A DNA stretch of 64,000 nt from Lates calcarifer (GCF_001640805.2 NC_066843.1:3718380-3782379); one strand, 5' to 3'; shown: positions 22,471-36,179, numbered from the stretch's first letter. A program made the numbers and translations. The notes: a model not told the origin generated them from the sequence alone.

Positions 22471-24060
22471 TCACATGTAACAACAATATCTCATTTGCAT
22501 ATTACAGAATAAAACACAGAAAATGTCTAATGAAGAAATCATTTTACAGCAAATAGAAGGCATCAGTATTTCCAGGCACTAAGTGTTTAGAACAGTAGAT
22601 AGTGAAACCAGTATTTCATTCATCAGTTATTTCAGTTATCACTAAAGAGAAGTGCAGTGACATTTGTTTGTGTGAAAATGGTCATTACTTTCAAGCGATG
22701 GATTGATTCTTGTTTTTATGGGCAACCTTCAAATATCTGTTCTTTTTTTTTTTTTGAGAAATTGGAGGAAATAGTGCCTGTGCTGAAATATTTGGTGAGT
22801 GAAAGTCCTGTCATTCTCCAGTCTTTCGGGGCCGGAGATGCCGTGCACACCCCTGACAGCCTCCAGCTGCCTGATACATTTTGATGATATCTGCAGCCGT
22901 GATGTGATAAATTGTAAACAATAATTCTGGTGCTTGCATTTTGAATTGCTAGTGGAGATGAAAGTAATTTAGATCACCTCGGTAGTTATGAAGTTATTAA
23001 GCATTTCTTCCGTCAGTCATGCTGTGTTTGTTGACTTTAGATGTCACCAGAGATATTTCTGTTTCACTGGTTGATATTACTTTATTTTTCAAATCTTTGA
23101 CTTTGATTTGCAGCATATTTGTTTTAAAAGTCAGTGTTAAGCTCTTTATAAAATGAAAATACTGAAAAGAAAGTGTTAAGAGCAGGAAGAAGAAATAGCG
23201 ATCTCAGTGTCCAGGGACAGCAGCTAAAGCTTTCCTAAATTTCAAGTCATTCAGTGTTTGATGGGCGAGTTGCCCTCTGTGTAAATCCACTGTTAAGCTC
23301 TGTCCATCTAGTCCCAGCACTGCCTCGCCTGCTGAATCTCTCACTCTCACCTTCACCAGAGTCCTTTTAGTCTTCTTCCTTGTGTTTGGCTTGAAGGGAG
23401 CCACAGTTGAGCAGGACAAAAGGAGGACATAGCTGTGACAGACAAGCGGGGATATACATTCTCTGTATCCTTGGGCATCCTTGCTGCATTTTCTTGAAGT
23501 GTCAATTATAATGGCAGTGGACGAGAGATCAGAAGATCTGTATGCAGTGCTGTGATACATTTCCGTTGCCAACTCTGTGGCGTATTTCATTTGGAATGGG
23601 ATTTGGAAGAGGGGAGAAAGTACTGTTCAGATGAAGTGCCTGACCTGTTTCTTTGTCCTGTGTTAGCTCCTCCATATCGCTCCATCTCTCATTTCAGCGA
23701 GGAAATTTCCCTCTTGTTTCAAACCCAATTTTTCCAAAACTCCCTGCGTCAGCAGCAGCAGCCCCTGCATCCGCCCAGTCGAAAGCACTGTGCCCAATTA
23801 AACTCGCATATCCATGCAGAAAAGAATCATTTCTTTCTCTCTCCCTCACTCCTTCACCCACTCAATCCATCATTAATATTATTTCCTCCCGTTCTCAATT
23901 ACCTCTCTCTTTCTCAATTACACTGCCTTGTTAGAAAAACGGACATGCCTGAGTACAATATGAAATACTAATTAAAACCTAAATGCGGAACACAAATTTA
24001 GATCTCACATCAGCACCTTTTTTTCACCTTTTCACTATTTTATATTTTTTTTCCAAGCGT
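22471..24060. other. non-coding region
   Basis: Mostly AT-rich to about 23180, then more balanced sequence. 23204-23590 has a 128-codon minus frame without known motifs. 23820-23930 is pyrimidine-rich. No exon is supported. Confidence 0.4.
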
Positions 24061-24100
24061 CTGCTCCTTGCCCTCCCGCCTCCTCACCCTCTCCCTGCAG

Positions 24101-24422
24101 CAGATGGCTTTGGTCAGAGGTGGACAGGTAACAGACGACCCTGTACCTCCCCCCAGGGCATCTAAGCCCTGCCTTGCCCCTCCTGTCCCTCCTCCGTCCC
24201 ACTCCCTGTCCCGTCACCAACCTCCTCCGCCCTCCTTACCCAGCCCTTTGAACACCTCCAGTCCTCTGCTCCTCCATCAGCCCCAGCACACCACCTTCCA
24301 ACTGCTCTCTCCTCCTCCTCCTCCTCCCTTCCCCTCCCTCTCCTCTCCTCTGGGCTGTATCTGGTGGACCAGCCCCTCCCTCCTCCCCCCCAGTGGTGCA
24401 GGCCTTCTGGACAGAGCAGATG
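24101..24422 (+). CDS. candidate proline-rich exon, unassigned
   Basis: A strong acceptor (pyrimidine tract ending CTCTCCCTGCAG, AG at 24099-24100) is followed by an open frame starting Q-M-A-L-V-R-G-G-Q. The frame becomes Pro/Ser-rich and reaches a good donor, GATG|GTAAGA, at 24423. An internal donor (CAG|GTAACA at 24128) would instead define an in-frame 27-base microexon (24101-24127). The plus strand is very C/T-rich here, and such tracts give Pro/Ser/Leu frames and acceptor-like signals by chance. I recognise no protein family, and no neighbouring exons are seen. Confidence 0.2.
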
Positions 24423-24544
24423 GTAAGAGAGGGCCAGGAGGAGACGTCCTCTAACCTGGGAGCCCAGCCAGACCTGGCCCACAGCGAATGCCTGATGCCT
24501 GCCTAATAGACCTGGACTGGGCCTGCAAGAAATTGTCTCACTCC

Positions 24545-24548
24545 ATGT

Positions 24549-24599
<51 letters not shown>
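24545..24599. repeat. long (GT)n microsatellite
   Basis: About 27 GT units with a single TTT interruption, the longest dinucleotide run in the window. Confidence 0.95.
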
Positions 24600-24600
<1 letters not shown>

Positions 24601-24806
24601 ATGCATATAGTAATGTGTGTTTTTCATGTGTCCAACGTAACTGTGTTTCTGCTGTTCCAATTAACTGTGTTATTGGAATGTGTGTTATTTAACACTCACT
24701 GTTTGTGCATATTTGGCTGTGAGGTTTCACTGAATCCCAGAGAAGCCCAAAGACTTTGTGGATCTAAAACAGTGAATCCAAACCAGGCTTACTTGTACCT
24801 TAAGAG

Positions 24807-25020
24807 CAGTGGTGGAAAGTACCTAAATACATTTACACGAGTACTTTATCTAAGTGCATTTTGAGGTACTTTTACCTTAAATTTTCCACCTTTACCGACT
24901 GCAACATTCAGGTAACGCTTACACATTAATGCATCAATAATTAACTTAACTATCTGATTTGGAAATAGGCCACTCTGCACAATGAAAACTTCTAGTACTC
25001 TTAGTAGATGATGATGCTAA
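24807..25020 (+). repeat. dispersed fish repeat, family E
   Basis: Begins GCAGTGGTGGAAAGTACCTA, followed by ATACATTTACACGAGTACTT, TTTTGAGGTACTTTTACCTT, and later CACATTAATGCATCAATAAT and GGCCACTCTGCACAATGA. I recognise it as the 'GTGGAAAGTAAC...GTACTT' repeat spread through percomorph genomes. A small piece (TTCTTACTCCACTACATTTC) is at about 42113-42132. Confidence 0.7.
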
Positions 25021-26559
25021 AGATACTCAAAAATATACACAACACAGTATCACAGGATCATTACATTTTGTATATACAGTATCAAGTTGTGTGTCATTAT
25101 TAGTGTTAAACATCCAGTTTTTAGCTGTGAGGATGAATCAGATGAAAGAGGTTGGAAAGCACTGGTCTGAGAGATAGCTGACAAACCTAATACTAATGTA
25201 GCATATGTTTTAATTATCTTCAGTTCTACTCTAAATACTCACTTGTGTCTTTTTAAAATGATATATCAATAGCTGAGAGATTGAATTTGAAATTTTGAAA
25301 TGATAGCATTTGGCCTTTTCTTGTGTTGATTTGTGTGTGTGTTGGATTGCAATTGCACGTAATTAGAAAATACGTTAACTGTTTCTATGGTAACGTGCAC
25401 ATCCCTGGACTGAGGCTGAAGTTACACGGTGTTCCTCCGATTGCTGGGGTCATACACTTGGTGGTGTTTTGATGTTTTAATAGGTGTGGTGAGTCTGTCG
25501 CCAGTTAGAACTAAGTTCAAAAAGAACTCTGAACTCAAAACTCTGCAACTACATATTTTGTTTTTAGGTGTTTTTTTTTTTTTTTGTGAGACAAACCCAA
25601 TCTACATGTGTAGGTGGGTTTGATCCCTGTAAGTGCACAATATGATGGATGTGTTGGATTGAGAAATATATTGAGTTCAAAACACATGTGTCCCAGAGGA
25701 GAGGAATTTTCTGCTGTAGCTGCTGGAGAATAAATGTCTCTATCAAATCTACCTCGGAGAGTTTTCCAATCCTGATAAGTCTTACATCTGTCTGTCTGGT
25801 CCCTAATACCCAAAGCAGTGGTTTCAGGGCACCTTCATTGTAAGAGACAGATATTCTGTCTCCATATGAAGCAGAGAAACACTCCCCACTCACTGTTTTC
25901 GAAGTGTATTTATGGCTATTCCCTAAAATTCATTTAAAATTCATTAATACCACAGGGACAAACTCAATGAGCTCAGCCTAGTTTCCCTCATTTGCCCAGC
26001 GAGTCCAAACGAATTGTTGTTCTCCCCAGATGCTGCTCCTCTCCAATCTCTTCCTGTTATTAAATATTCAAATCTCCACCGCAATCACTCTGTTTAGTAA
26101 ACACTCAGGGGACCTCACCAAGACTATTAAAGCAGAGATGATTGCAATGGTTTGTTTTTGTTTAGTTTTGTTCCTTGATATGGCCGACATGCTAATTGCT
26201 AAAGGATTGCTAGTTAATTGTTCGACCATCATGGAAGTATTCCCATCACCTGACGGGATATAATGCCTTCTTCTGCAAGTTTTTCCTCCTCTTCCTCCTG
26301 TGTTGTTTTCCTCTCCCATGTTTGCATGTAATGTAATATAACATACACCCACCAAATATGCACATGCACACTCTCCAAATGATTTCAGACTCCCACACGT
26401 TTCTTTGATCTTTTATTCTGAGGTCCTCGCCCTCCATCAAATGATACGGAGGAACGTTGAATTTATCTTCTATTTCCCTGTTTTACATCATTTATCATTC
26501 CCGTCCATTCTGAGGGCTCCTCTTCTCTATTGTAGCAGCTTGTTTCTCATCCGATCTCC
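25021..26559. other. non-coding region
   Basis: AT-rich, with a T-run at about 25569-25584. Frames of 64-109 codons around 25535-25893 are on both strands and motif-free. No exon is supported. Confidence 0.4.
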
Positions 26560-27480
26560 AGTGTCATGCTGTTTTCTAATAAACGCTGCAGTAATTTCTG
26601 TGCGTTATTAATGGCGGCACACACTGCCATCCGAGGAACTCCAGCTGTGCAGAGGCGAGGACGGGCATCTTGTGGCCCCCCGTGCCACCACAGGCTCGAC
26701 ACGCAGACCGCCGCCCCCACCGCCGCCTGGGGAGCGTGCATGCTTGCCCTGGAGGTGATGCTAATGGGAGATTTTAACTACATTTCCCTCCTTCCTCCCT
26801 TCCTCGCCTCCTCTCCCACTGGTGCTGCGGATATGAGCCTAGAGCAAACACAGGGCACTCTCATTAAGGGACTAGTGCTGGTATTAAATTCGCTGTTATT
26901 AGAGAGGCCTGCTTTCATTTCACTGGCACAGCAAACCACAGACACCCACAGGAGACTCTGGGTGAGGACTAGATTACACTCATACATTCAGATGGCGCGT
27001 GGTGTGTGCGCGTGCGTTTGTGTGTTTTGGGCTTGAGCTATAAAGGGTGTTGAGAAAAATGGGAGTTGCAGTCGCTGCATCCTTTCTTGTAAGTGCCAAT
27101 TGCATCAAGAGACCCCAGTTTAAAAATAATAGACTGTAATGTGGCTGGGCAGAGAGCATCGCTTTAATAGCAGGGTTCCCCGCTGTGTCTTGGCCTTGCC
27201 TCATTGGCTCTCTGGCAGAGAGGGAGGTCATTTTTCACATTACTGCTCACCCCCTGCCTGACACGTCAAAGATGGACAAAATCAATATACATATGGCAAC
27301 AAAGACTCAAGCTCCACAAAATCAGGGCCACTTATTTGATCAAAGACTGTTTCCACATGCCAGAGCAGAACGTGCATGAATGCCTTGACGATGTGAGCTG
27401 GCAGGTTTGCATCCAGACTCCTGTATCTGGAATGAGTGCCCTCTAGGACATCCTCGCCGCCGTTCCTCTGCCTGCCGATA
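26560..27480. promoter_or_regulatory. candidate conserved non-coding elements
   Basis: Unique sequence, partly GC- and CpG-rich (26630-26760), with TTATTAATGG and GTGATGCTAATGGGAG cores, continuing as balanced sequence to about 27480. A 156-codon plus frame (26566-27036) crosses it and ends in a GT-rich patch. It has no recognisable domain or splice pair, so I read the block as regulatory. This is inferred from composition. Confidence 0.3.
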
Positions 27481-30259
27481 CCGCTCTTGTCAGTGGCCCC
27501 TCAGGGCACAGCAGGCTGAGTGAAGGGAGTGAGCCAAAGTGACTGTGACAAGGGAACTCACATCAAATTCCCTGACAGTTACCTCAACAACCTCCTCTAA
27601 TACTGCCATGTCACACGCATAAGGAGATTACTGAATGGATTTAGTGAATGTGAAATGTGAGTGAACGCTCCATGATACAAGATTTTTTTTTTTTTTCCCT
27701 CCCTGGAGCCAAAGGAGCCTGCCTATGTGATATGCTGTTATCAAGCGTAGGCACTTGGCTGGCTCCACTCGGGAAGAACACAGAACAGGTGGCAAAGAGG
27801 CAAAAGCAAGGCAGAGTGAGTGCATGCTGCGAACACACCGCAGGTGTCCTGGTCGCCTGCAATGGCAGGAGGCTTAAAAAACAGTCCTTACATACCGTCA
27901 AAGATACAAACAAACATAATTATACTGGAGATTTACTGCAGGAGGACCTCATTTGACTCTCTGTATTTGTTGTGGTGTTTGTGATTGTAGCAGGCAGTCA
28001 GTTTTTCATGGTGGCAGGCCCTTCTGTTGGTGCTGTAAAGCACAGCGGTGTGTTCAGCTGTGACTGGGACTCATTAGAGGAGGAGAGTGTCCGTCATGGT
28101 GCCTGGCTGTCTGTGTGCTGGTCATCCAGCAGGGGACTGGGGAAAAATGGGTGGTGGAGGAGGTGGGCAGGGCCCAGTCGCACCTCCCTCCTCATCCAGC
28201 CCGCTCCATCGTTTTCTTTCTTTCTCTTTCCCTTATTTGCCCCGCTGCTCTCTCCTCCATCGTTTTCTCCTTCCAGTCTTCCATCTCTCAACGGGGGTTC
28301 ATCTCTTGTGATTCACTGAAGCCCATTATCAGTTCCCTGCCAACCTCCATCCCCAGCCAGCCTCTCAACAACAACACACAACCACTCGATCAAAGCCCCA
28401 AGAGGGCCGGTGGCTTGATTGATGCTTATCAAAGAATCCATTGTTGTTGACCTGTGTTGCCAATCCCAGTCATCATCTGTGCTGCAGTTATTGCAAGTCT
28501 CTCATTGTATTGAATGGGTGTGTTGTTGGCCAGGTATTGTTTCTGCTCCATCCCCAACAATGTTCAATAATAAAAGATGGTGCCAGGTGTGCAGGACAGC
28601 CATGACAGGCCTAGCTGACATTCCCTTATTTATACCACAGTAATGTACTTTCAAATCCTCCATGATGGACCCTGGAGCCAACAAAGCTACAGAAGCCACA
28701 AAGAATGGTCAACAACATCAGAATCAAAACAGATTGACCACCTTATGTAACTGTTGTTTGAAGTTGTACACAGAGCAGCTTGTGAATATGATTTTGAAGT
28801 CAATAATTTCACATAAAAGTTGAAGCTGTTCAGGGCAGAAAAATGTGAAATGTAATAGGTGCCATTACAGTACACAACACAGTCAGAGGATTGTCTCTGA
28901 GTCATTTCAAGCCTGATGTTCCTCCTCAGGCAGCGTACAGAAACTTCAACGTAGATGCGCCACAAGAAATAAAATAAAGGAGGACATAAAATTATGTCGT
29001 GACAAGACAATATGCGGATGCTGTGGCAGAGGTACACAGAAAATCCACAGGATACAAATTCATCCAGAGTAAGGCTGTAATTACCACTGAGAGAATGAAT
29101 GAAGACGGGTTTATTTTCTGTTTACACACATTTTACACATGTTGTTTTTAAATTATTTTTCTTTTCATGTATTTTGTTAGAGATATCAGCTGGCTGAGCT
29201 ATGACCTTTGTCACTTCCTGCTCTGCTTTGTGTCTTTGTGTCCTTCGCATCTCTCAATACTTTGTACTAACACAGCAAAGCTGCTTCTTTTACCTGTGTG
29301 ATCAGTCATTGATTCATCCTTTACATTCCACCGTCATTTTTGTTGAATTCTTCCAGAAATCTGTCCTCCCTTTATCCAGCCATCTATTCTTCTTCCATCC
29401 ACTGGGATATGAGAGTTTCCCTCAGAGCTGTAGCTCTCTGTGCAGCTCTCAGACCAGCAGGACCAGTGCTGTATCAGTGTCAGATCTTCACTCATGTGTA
29501 GAGCAGCTCTGACACAAGCTCAGTCATTCCCAGCAACCCGATACTCTCTCTCTCTCTCTCTCTCTTGCTTTCTCTTCTTCTCTTTCTTTCCTCGCCTCCT
29601 CTCTTTCTCCATCTCCCCCTTTCTCACCCACCAAGCTGTCGTTTTCATCTTCTGTCTTTTCCTCCAAAGGGAGATTACCTTCTTTTCACAGGCCGGGGTT
29701 GATATTTTATTTTCAAGTCACTGTGGCTCACAGTTGTTTTACCAGTCTCCTCTCTCTTGCTCTTGCTTTCTTCTATGTACTTAGAGACAAACACAACAGA
29801 GGGAAGCTGAGACAAAATGGACATGTTGACATATAAGAGGAGGTGGCGTCTGAGAGGCTGAGGCCTCTGTGGCGCTCAAATGAGAAAGGACATCGCTCAT
29901 TTCCAACCTCAAATTGCCTTGCTCTCATCTCTGACCCTCGCTTAACAGCCTCACTCAGGCAATTCATCGCCCATTCTCACACACAAAAACAAGTGTGTTT
30001 ACACAGCAACATGTGTAAACATGTAACACACACAAACACACAGAGGGAGAGAAAGAGAAATGTGATTTCAACATTAAAATGGTCACAATCACAGACTTAA
30101 CAAACAGATGAAAATGTGTTTTTAATTTTGCTGCCTATGGTCTTGACCGGTGCATGAGTGTGCTACTGACTCAAATCTGTTAACACACATTACAAAGACC
30201 AGGCAGCCATTTATATCCCATGCCTTCTGGGCAAGACCCTGTCTCCATGGCTACAAGAT
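27481..30259. other. non-coding region with simple repeats and one candidate element
   Basis: T-run at about 27682-27696. 28150-28290 is pyrimidine-rich. 28300-28460 is unique and holds AAAGAATCCATTGTTGTTGA, a SOX-type core, and could be an enhancer. 29520-29640 is almost pure C/T, starting with (CT)n. No supported exon. Confidence 0.4.
29544..29565. repeat. (CT)n simple repeat
   Basis: About eleven CT units at the start of a longer pyrimidine tract. Confidence 0.9.
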
Positions 30260-31060
30260 CATGTTGACCAGTTAAAAAGCTAAAAAATAATGGCTACCCG
30301 GGAGGCAGGGTGATTGATTGCAGTTTGCCACGAGGGAGAATCAGCTGAATTGTGGATGTTCCCAGCCGCTGCAGAGTCATCTAGTTGACATTTCACCTCA
30401 TGGGCAGGGATGAGCAGGTCCTTCACCAGCTTCACTGATTTCCTTCCTCTCTCCACCTTCTGTCAGATTGCCCTGTGGAAACTGCGCTGCTCATATAACT
30501 TCATTACTTTTTAATGTAGCCGTAATTACTCCGGCATGTTGTAATTGGACAGTGATATGAGAACAATAAAGGATGTCAGGACAGAGAACAGGATTTTAAT
30601 TGTGGGTTAATGATATTTATTTTGCGGCGTGCTCTTTTCCTTCTGAGTCATGGCTCAGTCGTGTGGGCTAAGTGTTGGATCTCTGGGGAGAGCGATAGGG
30701 TGCTTATTTCTCTCCCCGCGAGGCGAGGAGGTGCTTTCTCCCCTCTTAGCGCTGCTTTTGTCGTAGAGAGGCAGCACATTAACCTCGGATCTGATTAAGG
30801 GCTGTAACAGAGCCAGGTCGTGCAGGGCTCCTCTGGGCTCAGATTAGGCCTGACCCCCTGACCAGTGTGTCAGTAACAGATAATGAACTTAACTTTATCA
30901 GCCCCATTTGTCTCCACAAGAGTCCACGCGGCAGCTTCACCCTGCTACGTCAGGCGGGTGTAAACTCTGGGAGCCACACAGGGGTTAATGCTCAGATAAG
31001 AATCGTGTTGTGTTATCAGCTCTCTCTGGAGGCTCCCCAGCTGAGAGCTACTCTAGAAAA
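30260..31060. promoter_or_regulatory. candidate conserved non-coding elements
   Basis: Balanced unique sequence with cores such as GGTGATTGATTGCAG, GCCGTAATTACTCCGGC, TGTTGTAATTGGACAG and ATCTGATTAAGG, plus scattered CpGs. No coding frame with splice sites. Regulatory role is inferred. Confidence 0.35.
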
Positions 31061-32156
31061 AACAGCTATTAATATACCCAGGGGACAGATACTGTGTGAA
31101 GATGCACTTAGGAATTATGGGAACACTATTCATAAAGTGAACAGTTTTCTCTTACAATTACATCCAATCATTTGTTACGTGTCATATGTCAAACAGGGTT
31201 GAGTGGATTTCACTGAAATTTAGAAAAATGCTGTATCTCACCGCTGCATCTCAACATTTTCACAAACTACAATTTAGTCCTCATTTGCTAGATACTTATT
31301 TTTCAGGTTTTGTGATATCTGACTCACTGCTACATTTTCCTACCGCTGAGTAGTGCCATTTTCAAAATGATATTGATCGACCCAGGAGGGGAGCTATAAT
31401 TACAGATCAAAACAAGGTGACATATTTGTTTCTGACTAGCCCACAGGGAGACGGCCTCATTCTTTGAGAACATGTTTATCTTTGTCATGTAGTTGTTTTA
31501 GATGTCTGTGGTGATCACTAAGCAAGTGGAGTGGGGTAACGAAAGCGGTTTACACGTAGTTATTAATTAGGAATGTCATTTAGTCTAATTACAGCAATAA
31601 TTACAGACCTGTTTGAACAACTGATGCTAAACTGAAGGTTGAAACTTGGCTGCAGTCAATCCTAAACTGATTTCCCCTTCGACAACAACACAAAAAATAA
31701 CATCGATAACTTGTTATAACTGATGGGCAAATTATACAACTGCAACAATGGGCAGAGGGACTGACAAAAGGGAAAAAAGACGAGGAGAGAAGAGGTGTGA
31801 GGGGAGTTTCACATCCTAATCAATTACTCTCTTCATCCACCTGTGGTTTGCATATGCTGTTGATGAGGAGGGGATTATCAGGCAGAGAGAAGAGATGAGG
31901 AGATGAGCGAAGCTGCTAGATTAATATCCTGCCACGGCAGCCCAGGGAGAGATTAATTTCCTCTTTACCACCATTTAAAAAGAGGCGCATGCGTCTGGGT
32001 CGCTTGCTTTAATGGAGAGAAAGAGTCATCTCTTCTGCTGCATGCCACACTGACACCCACGGGGTTGATGGGTGAGACGGTGGATATCATTGGTCAGGTA
32101 GTGAACTTAGAGCAAGTCTGCCTAAACGCCTCTTGCCCTTTGTGTATATTTGTGCC

Positions 32157-32306
32157 TGTGTGTGTGTGTGTGTGTCTGAGAAAAGGTGTGATTGATTGGA
32201 TCTCTGAGTGCTTGTGCCACTGGGAAGCAAAAGAAAGAGCATGTGAGTGTGCAGGCATGTGAGAAGATTGAAACGTATATGTGTGGCGTGTGTGTGTGTG
32301 TGTGTG
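32157..32306. repeat. two (GT)n runs
   Basis: GT runs at 32157-32174 and about 32286-32306, with non-repeat sequence between. Confidence 0.85.
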
Positions 32307-33147
32307 AGTATGTCGGGGGTGTGTGGCGTGACACGCTTCTTGAGATTTAATTTGATTAAATGAGAGCGCTGTCACTGTAACCAATGAGAAAGATGATCTT
32401 ACTCCCATTTCTGCAATATTAGGCTGATGAAAATGATGGCATTTTTAGATCTTATGCTCTGTGTCTTGTAATATTTGGTGGAGTTAGAGCAGAGAAGTCT
32501 GACATTACACGGAGCCTAATTGGAGATGTAGGAAATGGAGAACTAATTGGACGATATAGGAGGGTTTCCTCATGCACTTTATTTCAAAAGACAAGTAAAT
32601 CTGTAAGTCCTTCACAATCAGTCATTAAATAGAAGAATATGACAGCTTCAATTTCATTCTAATGTGAAATATAAGATAAAAACATTAAATCACTTTAATT
32701 AGATATTTTGATTACAGATTGTGCCTTTACAGTTCTTGTTTACCAGCACGAGGTTCATTCCAGTGGTTATTACATTGTGGTTGTGTGTCAGTTCACCATT
32801 CAAGTGCTCAGTCATTAGTTAGCTGCCATTATAAATCTTCCCCCTTATTAGAAACGCAGAAAGCTCAATAGCTGGAAATGCAGCCACTCACAAACACTCT
32901 ATCAAACCATTGCCTTATTGATCGACCTCTCTCCTCTCATTCACCTGGGCTCAGATGGATGGACTTCAGGGTGTCAGTCAGTCCTGTGAGTCAGAGGCCT
33001 CTGTATCTGCCTCCTTACAGTCACTTCCTACAGTGATGGCTCTGCTCAAATGTCAAAGTAAATGAGCTGGCCAGGCTGTGCTGCCTTATGTGCTTATCAG
33101 GCCACTTTCTCCTCCTTGTTTGTTACTATAATCTTATATTTCCAACC

Positions 33148-33181
<34 letters not shown>

Positions 33182-33186
33182 CACAC
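33148..33186. repeat. compound (CA)n(TA)n microsatellite
   Basis: About eight CA units pass directly into about nine TA units, then CACAC. Confidence 0.9.
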
Positions 33187-34479
33187 CTCCACCATCCCTC
33201 CAAATCCCCCATCTCCCCACCCCCCGTAGCTCTCAAGGGGCTCGGGGTCATTTGTCTGCTTATAGGTGTAATTAAAGCCCTGTTAATTATTTAGTCCACT
33301 CCAGGGGGGCAAGCCCATCCTCTGCCTTCATTTTGATCAGTGTGTGACTAGTTGAGTGTAGAAGGAGGCCCACAGCTAAACATTGGTGTCTCACTGAGCC
33401 TATACTCTCCACAGAGCGAACACACACAGTAAGAGCAATGTCATTTATTGTTAAGTCTGTGTTGCTGCCTCTAATGATTACTGTATTACTGGTTAGGCTG
33501 TCAGTTATTTTTCAGCTAATTAATTAATTGAAGTTTTGGCTGTCATTTCTCTCAGTTATGATTACATTGCTCTCAACATGGCCTGCATTACTGCAGCAAA
33601 GTTGAGTAGGTGATTTATTATTTTTAAAAGGAGGATGTCAACTACTAGTCATAGGTTCTAACTTGCACAAACCTCAATCAGATAAAGTATCAATGAGTCA
33701 GGCAGACTAGACTTACATATTCAACTAAACACCCCCTCTGAGAGGGAGGGGATGGCACGTCAACAAGGGGGATGCATTTTGGTCCTTTTGCTAACAAGGG
33801 GGGTGGCATCTCCCCTCATCCCACCTTAAATCACCCACTGAGTTTGGTAGGTTTAACCATGAAAGTTCACCATGTGCCTTCATTTTTTCTTCCAAATAAC
33901 CTTAGCTAACCTTATTTAAAAAACACAGAGAAAAAACAGCTGTATTATCGTCTGACTCGGCCAGTCTGGCTCCTTTTTGTCGATGTTTGAGTTCTCAGAT
34001 TGCTGTAATTAATTTGCTGAGTACAATGGCATTATTACAGATGGAAATCAGAAATAAGACCCCTGGTTGTACAAAAACCAAATCTCTCTCCTTGAAATTA
34101 TAACTATAAATTAGCAAAAGCAAATACACTTTTAGAGAAACATAATGCCACCAGCTCAGTGTTTTTAATGATAATGCAAAGTCACAAAACAATAAAGTAT
34201 TTACAGAGATGTTCACTGTCAACACATTTAATTTGTTCTTATACACACATGTAAACCTAAGAAAATATAACCCACATTGGATGAAATTGGAATTTCCCTT
34301 CAACCATTTAGTCTGTAAATCAGTGGAAAGGATTTTGCAAAGTCCAAGTTGATGTTTTCAAGTTGTTTGTTGAACCGGACCAACAGTCCAGTACGTAATG
34401 ATATGATATTAAACAAAACAGAAATATAAATCCTCACATTTGAGCTGCTGTGTTTTTGCTTTTTAAATGACTTAAACAG

Positions 34480-34560
34480 GGAATTGTTTATCAAAATTGT
34501 TGATAGTTAATTTTCTGTTATTGTCTTATTGATTAATTAAGTGATTGTTTCAGCAGAAAT
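34480..34560. repeat. possible fragment of repeat family F
   Basis: GTTGATAGTTAATTTTCTG and TTGATTAATTAAGTGATTGT echo the ATTAATC-rich repeat at 61495-61806. The fragment is short and diverged. Confidence 0.35.
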
Positions 34561-36179
34561 ATTAAGGCTAAAATGTTATTTGTCTTTCTATTTCTGCCTT
34601 GTCCACCTGTGGTGCATATATGATTTTGTGTTTTGGTTTTTCTAGTCGCTGAGTGTTGCACTCAACCATGCCTGCATACTTAGCAGTAATAGTAAGACTT
34701 GCTCATGCAGGACTAAGGCATTTGCAGCCTGTTCAAGGTGGGAAGGCAGCAGAGGTCGTCACAGAGCCAAATCAATGTCTGTGTGTAAAAGGGAGAGCTG
34801 GCACTGTGGGACAAGCAGCGATGTTGCTGTGTTAGACGTCATGCCTCTGATGGATGGAAATCCAGCATAATGACGGGTCTTCGTAAGCAGTATTATGAGA
34901 TCTCTGTTTAAAAGGTGCTGGTGAGTGTGGGTGAGACATATGAACTGTACCTCACCAGGCTGTGAAGTGCTTTGATTGCTGCCGTCCCGGCCCGCTCAGC
35001 CCCTGACCGGCTCCTCACCTCCATCCCCGGGGGGGATAATGACACTAATACCTGTAAACGGCGCTCTGTCTTGATGCCAGCCTGGGAGGAGGAAGGCAGG
35101 GGGCACCAGGCCTTTTAAACCAATTTCAAGCCCGTCAATTAAGCTGGTGATTTGTGTTGGACAGAAATCACTCCGGCACTGCCACTTCAACGCACACACA
35201 CACTGTTCCTCCTCTATCCCACAATCCTTGGGGGACTCAAAGAGCCATTGATTGGTTGAGCTGTTCGCCCCTCAGACAGATCGATAATCACTGTGTTCTC
35301 CCGGCGCTGTGCTGGAGGGGTGAGGCTGGGCAGACGCTCATTTGCCAGTTCCCATGGGAACTGCTCTGAGTCCCACCGGATATGGCGCTTTGAAGACCTC
35401 CTTAATTTTCTCTCAAAGTTTCTGTTTTGAAAGTTTTACTCAATCAACCTTTGAGGACAGTTAATTTGGTGTCAAACGATAAATGCTCCAATTGGCAGTA
35501 CAAGTGGAACAAAAAATTGGTGCCCATGTTAGAGGGTATCTTGGTTATTATTGGTTCTTAAGACAGATTATAGCGGTGTGTGTGGTGGGGTAAAATAATG
35601 AATTTCTCTTTATTAAAAATTCTCTTGGAGAGCGAGTGCTGAAACCCTATTGATTTCCATTAAAAGTAATCAAACTTTTCATGGTACTAGATTGGTGTGG
35701 GATTTTTTTTTATTGTGAAAAACTGACTTCTGCTTTTAAAATGACCACCAATCTACACAGAGGAGTTTGAATCATTACATTCATCAATCAGCTCTCCTAT
35801 GCCTTGCTCCAATATCAGCTGTTAATAGCCTGAACCCTGAACCCTGAATGTATTGGCAGGGTATCGCTGAAGCCATGAAAAGCCTGGAAAGTTTAGGGCT
35901 GTATCTTCTGATTCATCAATCTCTAAACCAATAGCTCAGAGTTGTCCTGGGCATGAATCTCCCCTCAGTACCAACCCTGAATCGTTTGCACCATCAATCT
36001 CCCCTCTATTAGACTTGCACTGTCTGCTCCATGGCCATGTCTTCTCATTGGAGTTATGGGTTGAGGGGAGATGCAGAAGGGTGGGGGGACTGTAGACAGA
36101 TGATAGAGACATGCAGGGGAGGATCAGTGTGGGCAGAGGTTAGAGCAGGCAGAGATATGCTTGGTATTTAGGCAGGCAT
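34561..36179. other. non-coding, with a candidate element at 34980-35390
   Basis: 34980-35390 is GC-balanced with CpGs (CCGTCCCGGCCCGCTCAG, GTAAACGGCGCTCTG) and looks like a conserved element or small CpG cluster. No transcript structure is visible. The flanks are AT-rich or unremarkable. Confidence 0.35.

Larger units (their letters stand above)
31061..34479. other. non-coding region with GT/CA/AT repeats
   Basis: Contains GT runs at 32157-32174 and 32286-32306 and a CA-to-AT compound repeat at 33148-33186. 31820-32060 and 32810-33310 are unique and balanced, possibly regulatory. The rest is AT-rich. No exon is recognised. Confidence 0.4.

Noticed and set aside
26566..27036. 156-codon plus-strand frame
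   Set aside because: It ends in a GT-repeat (Cys-Val run) and shows no protein motif; probably chance in GC-balanced sequence.
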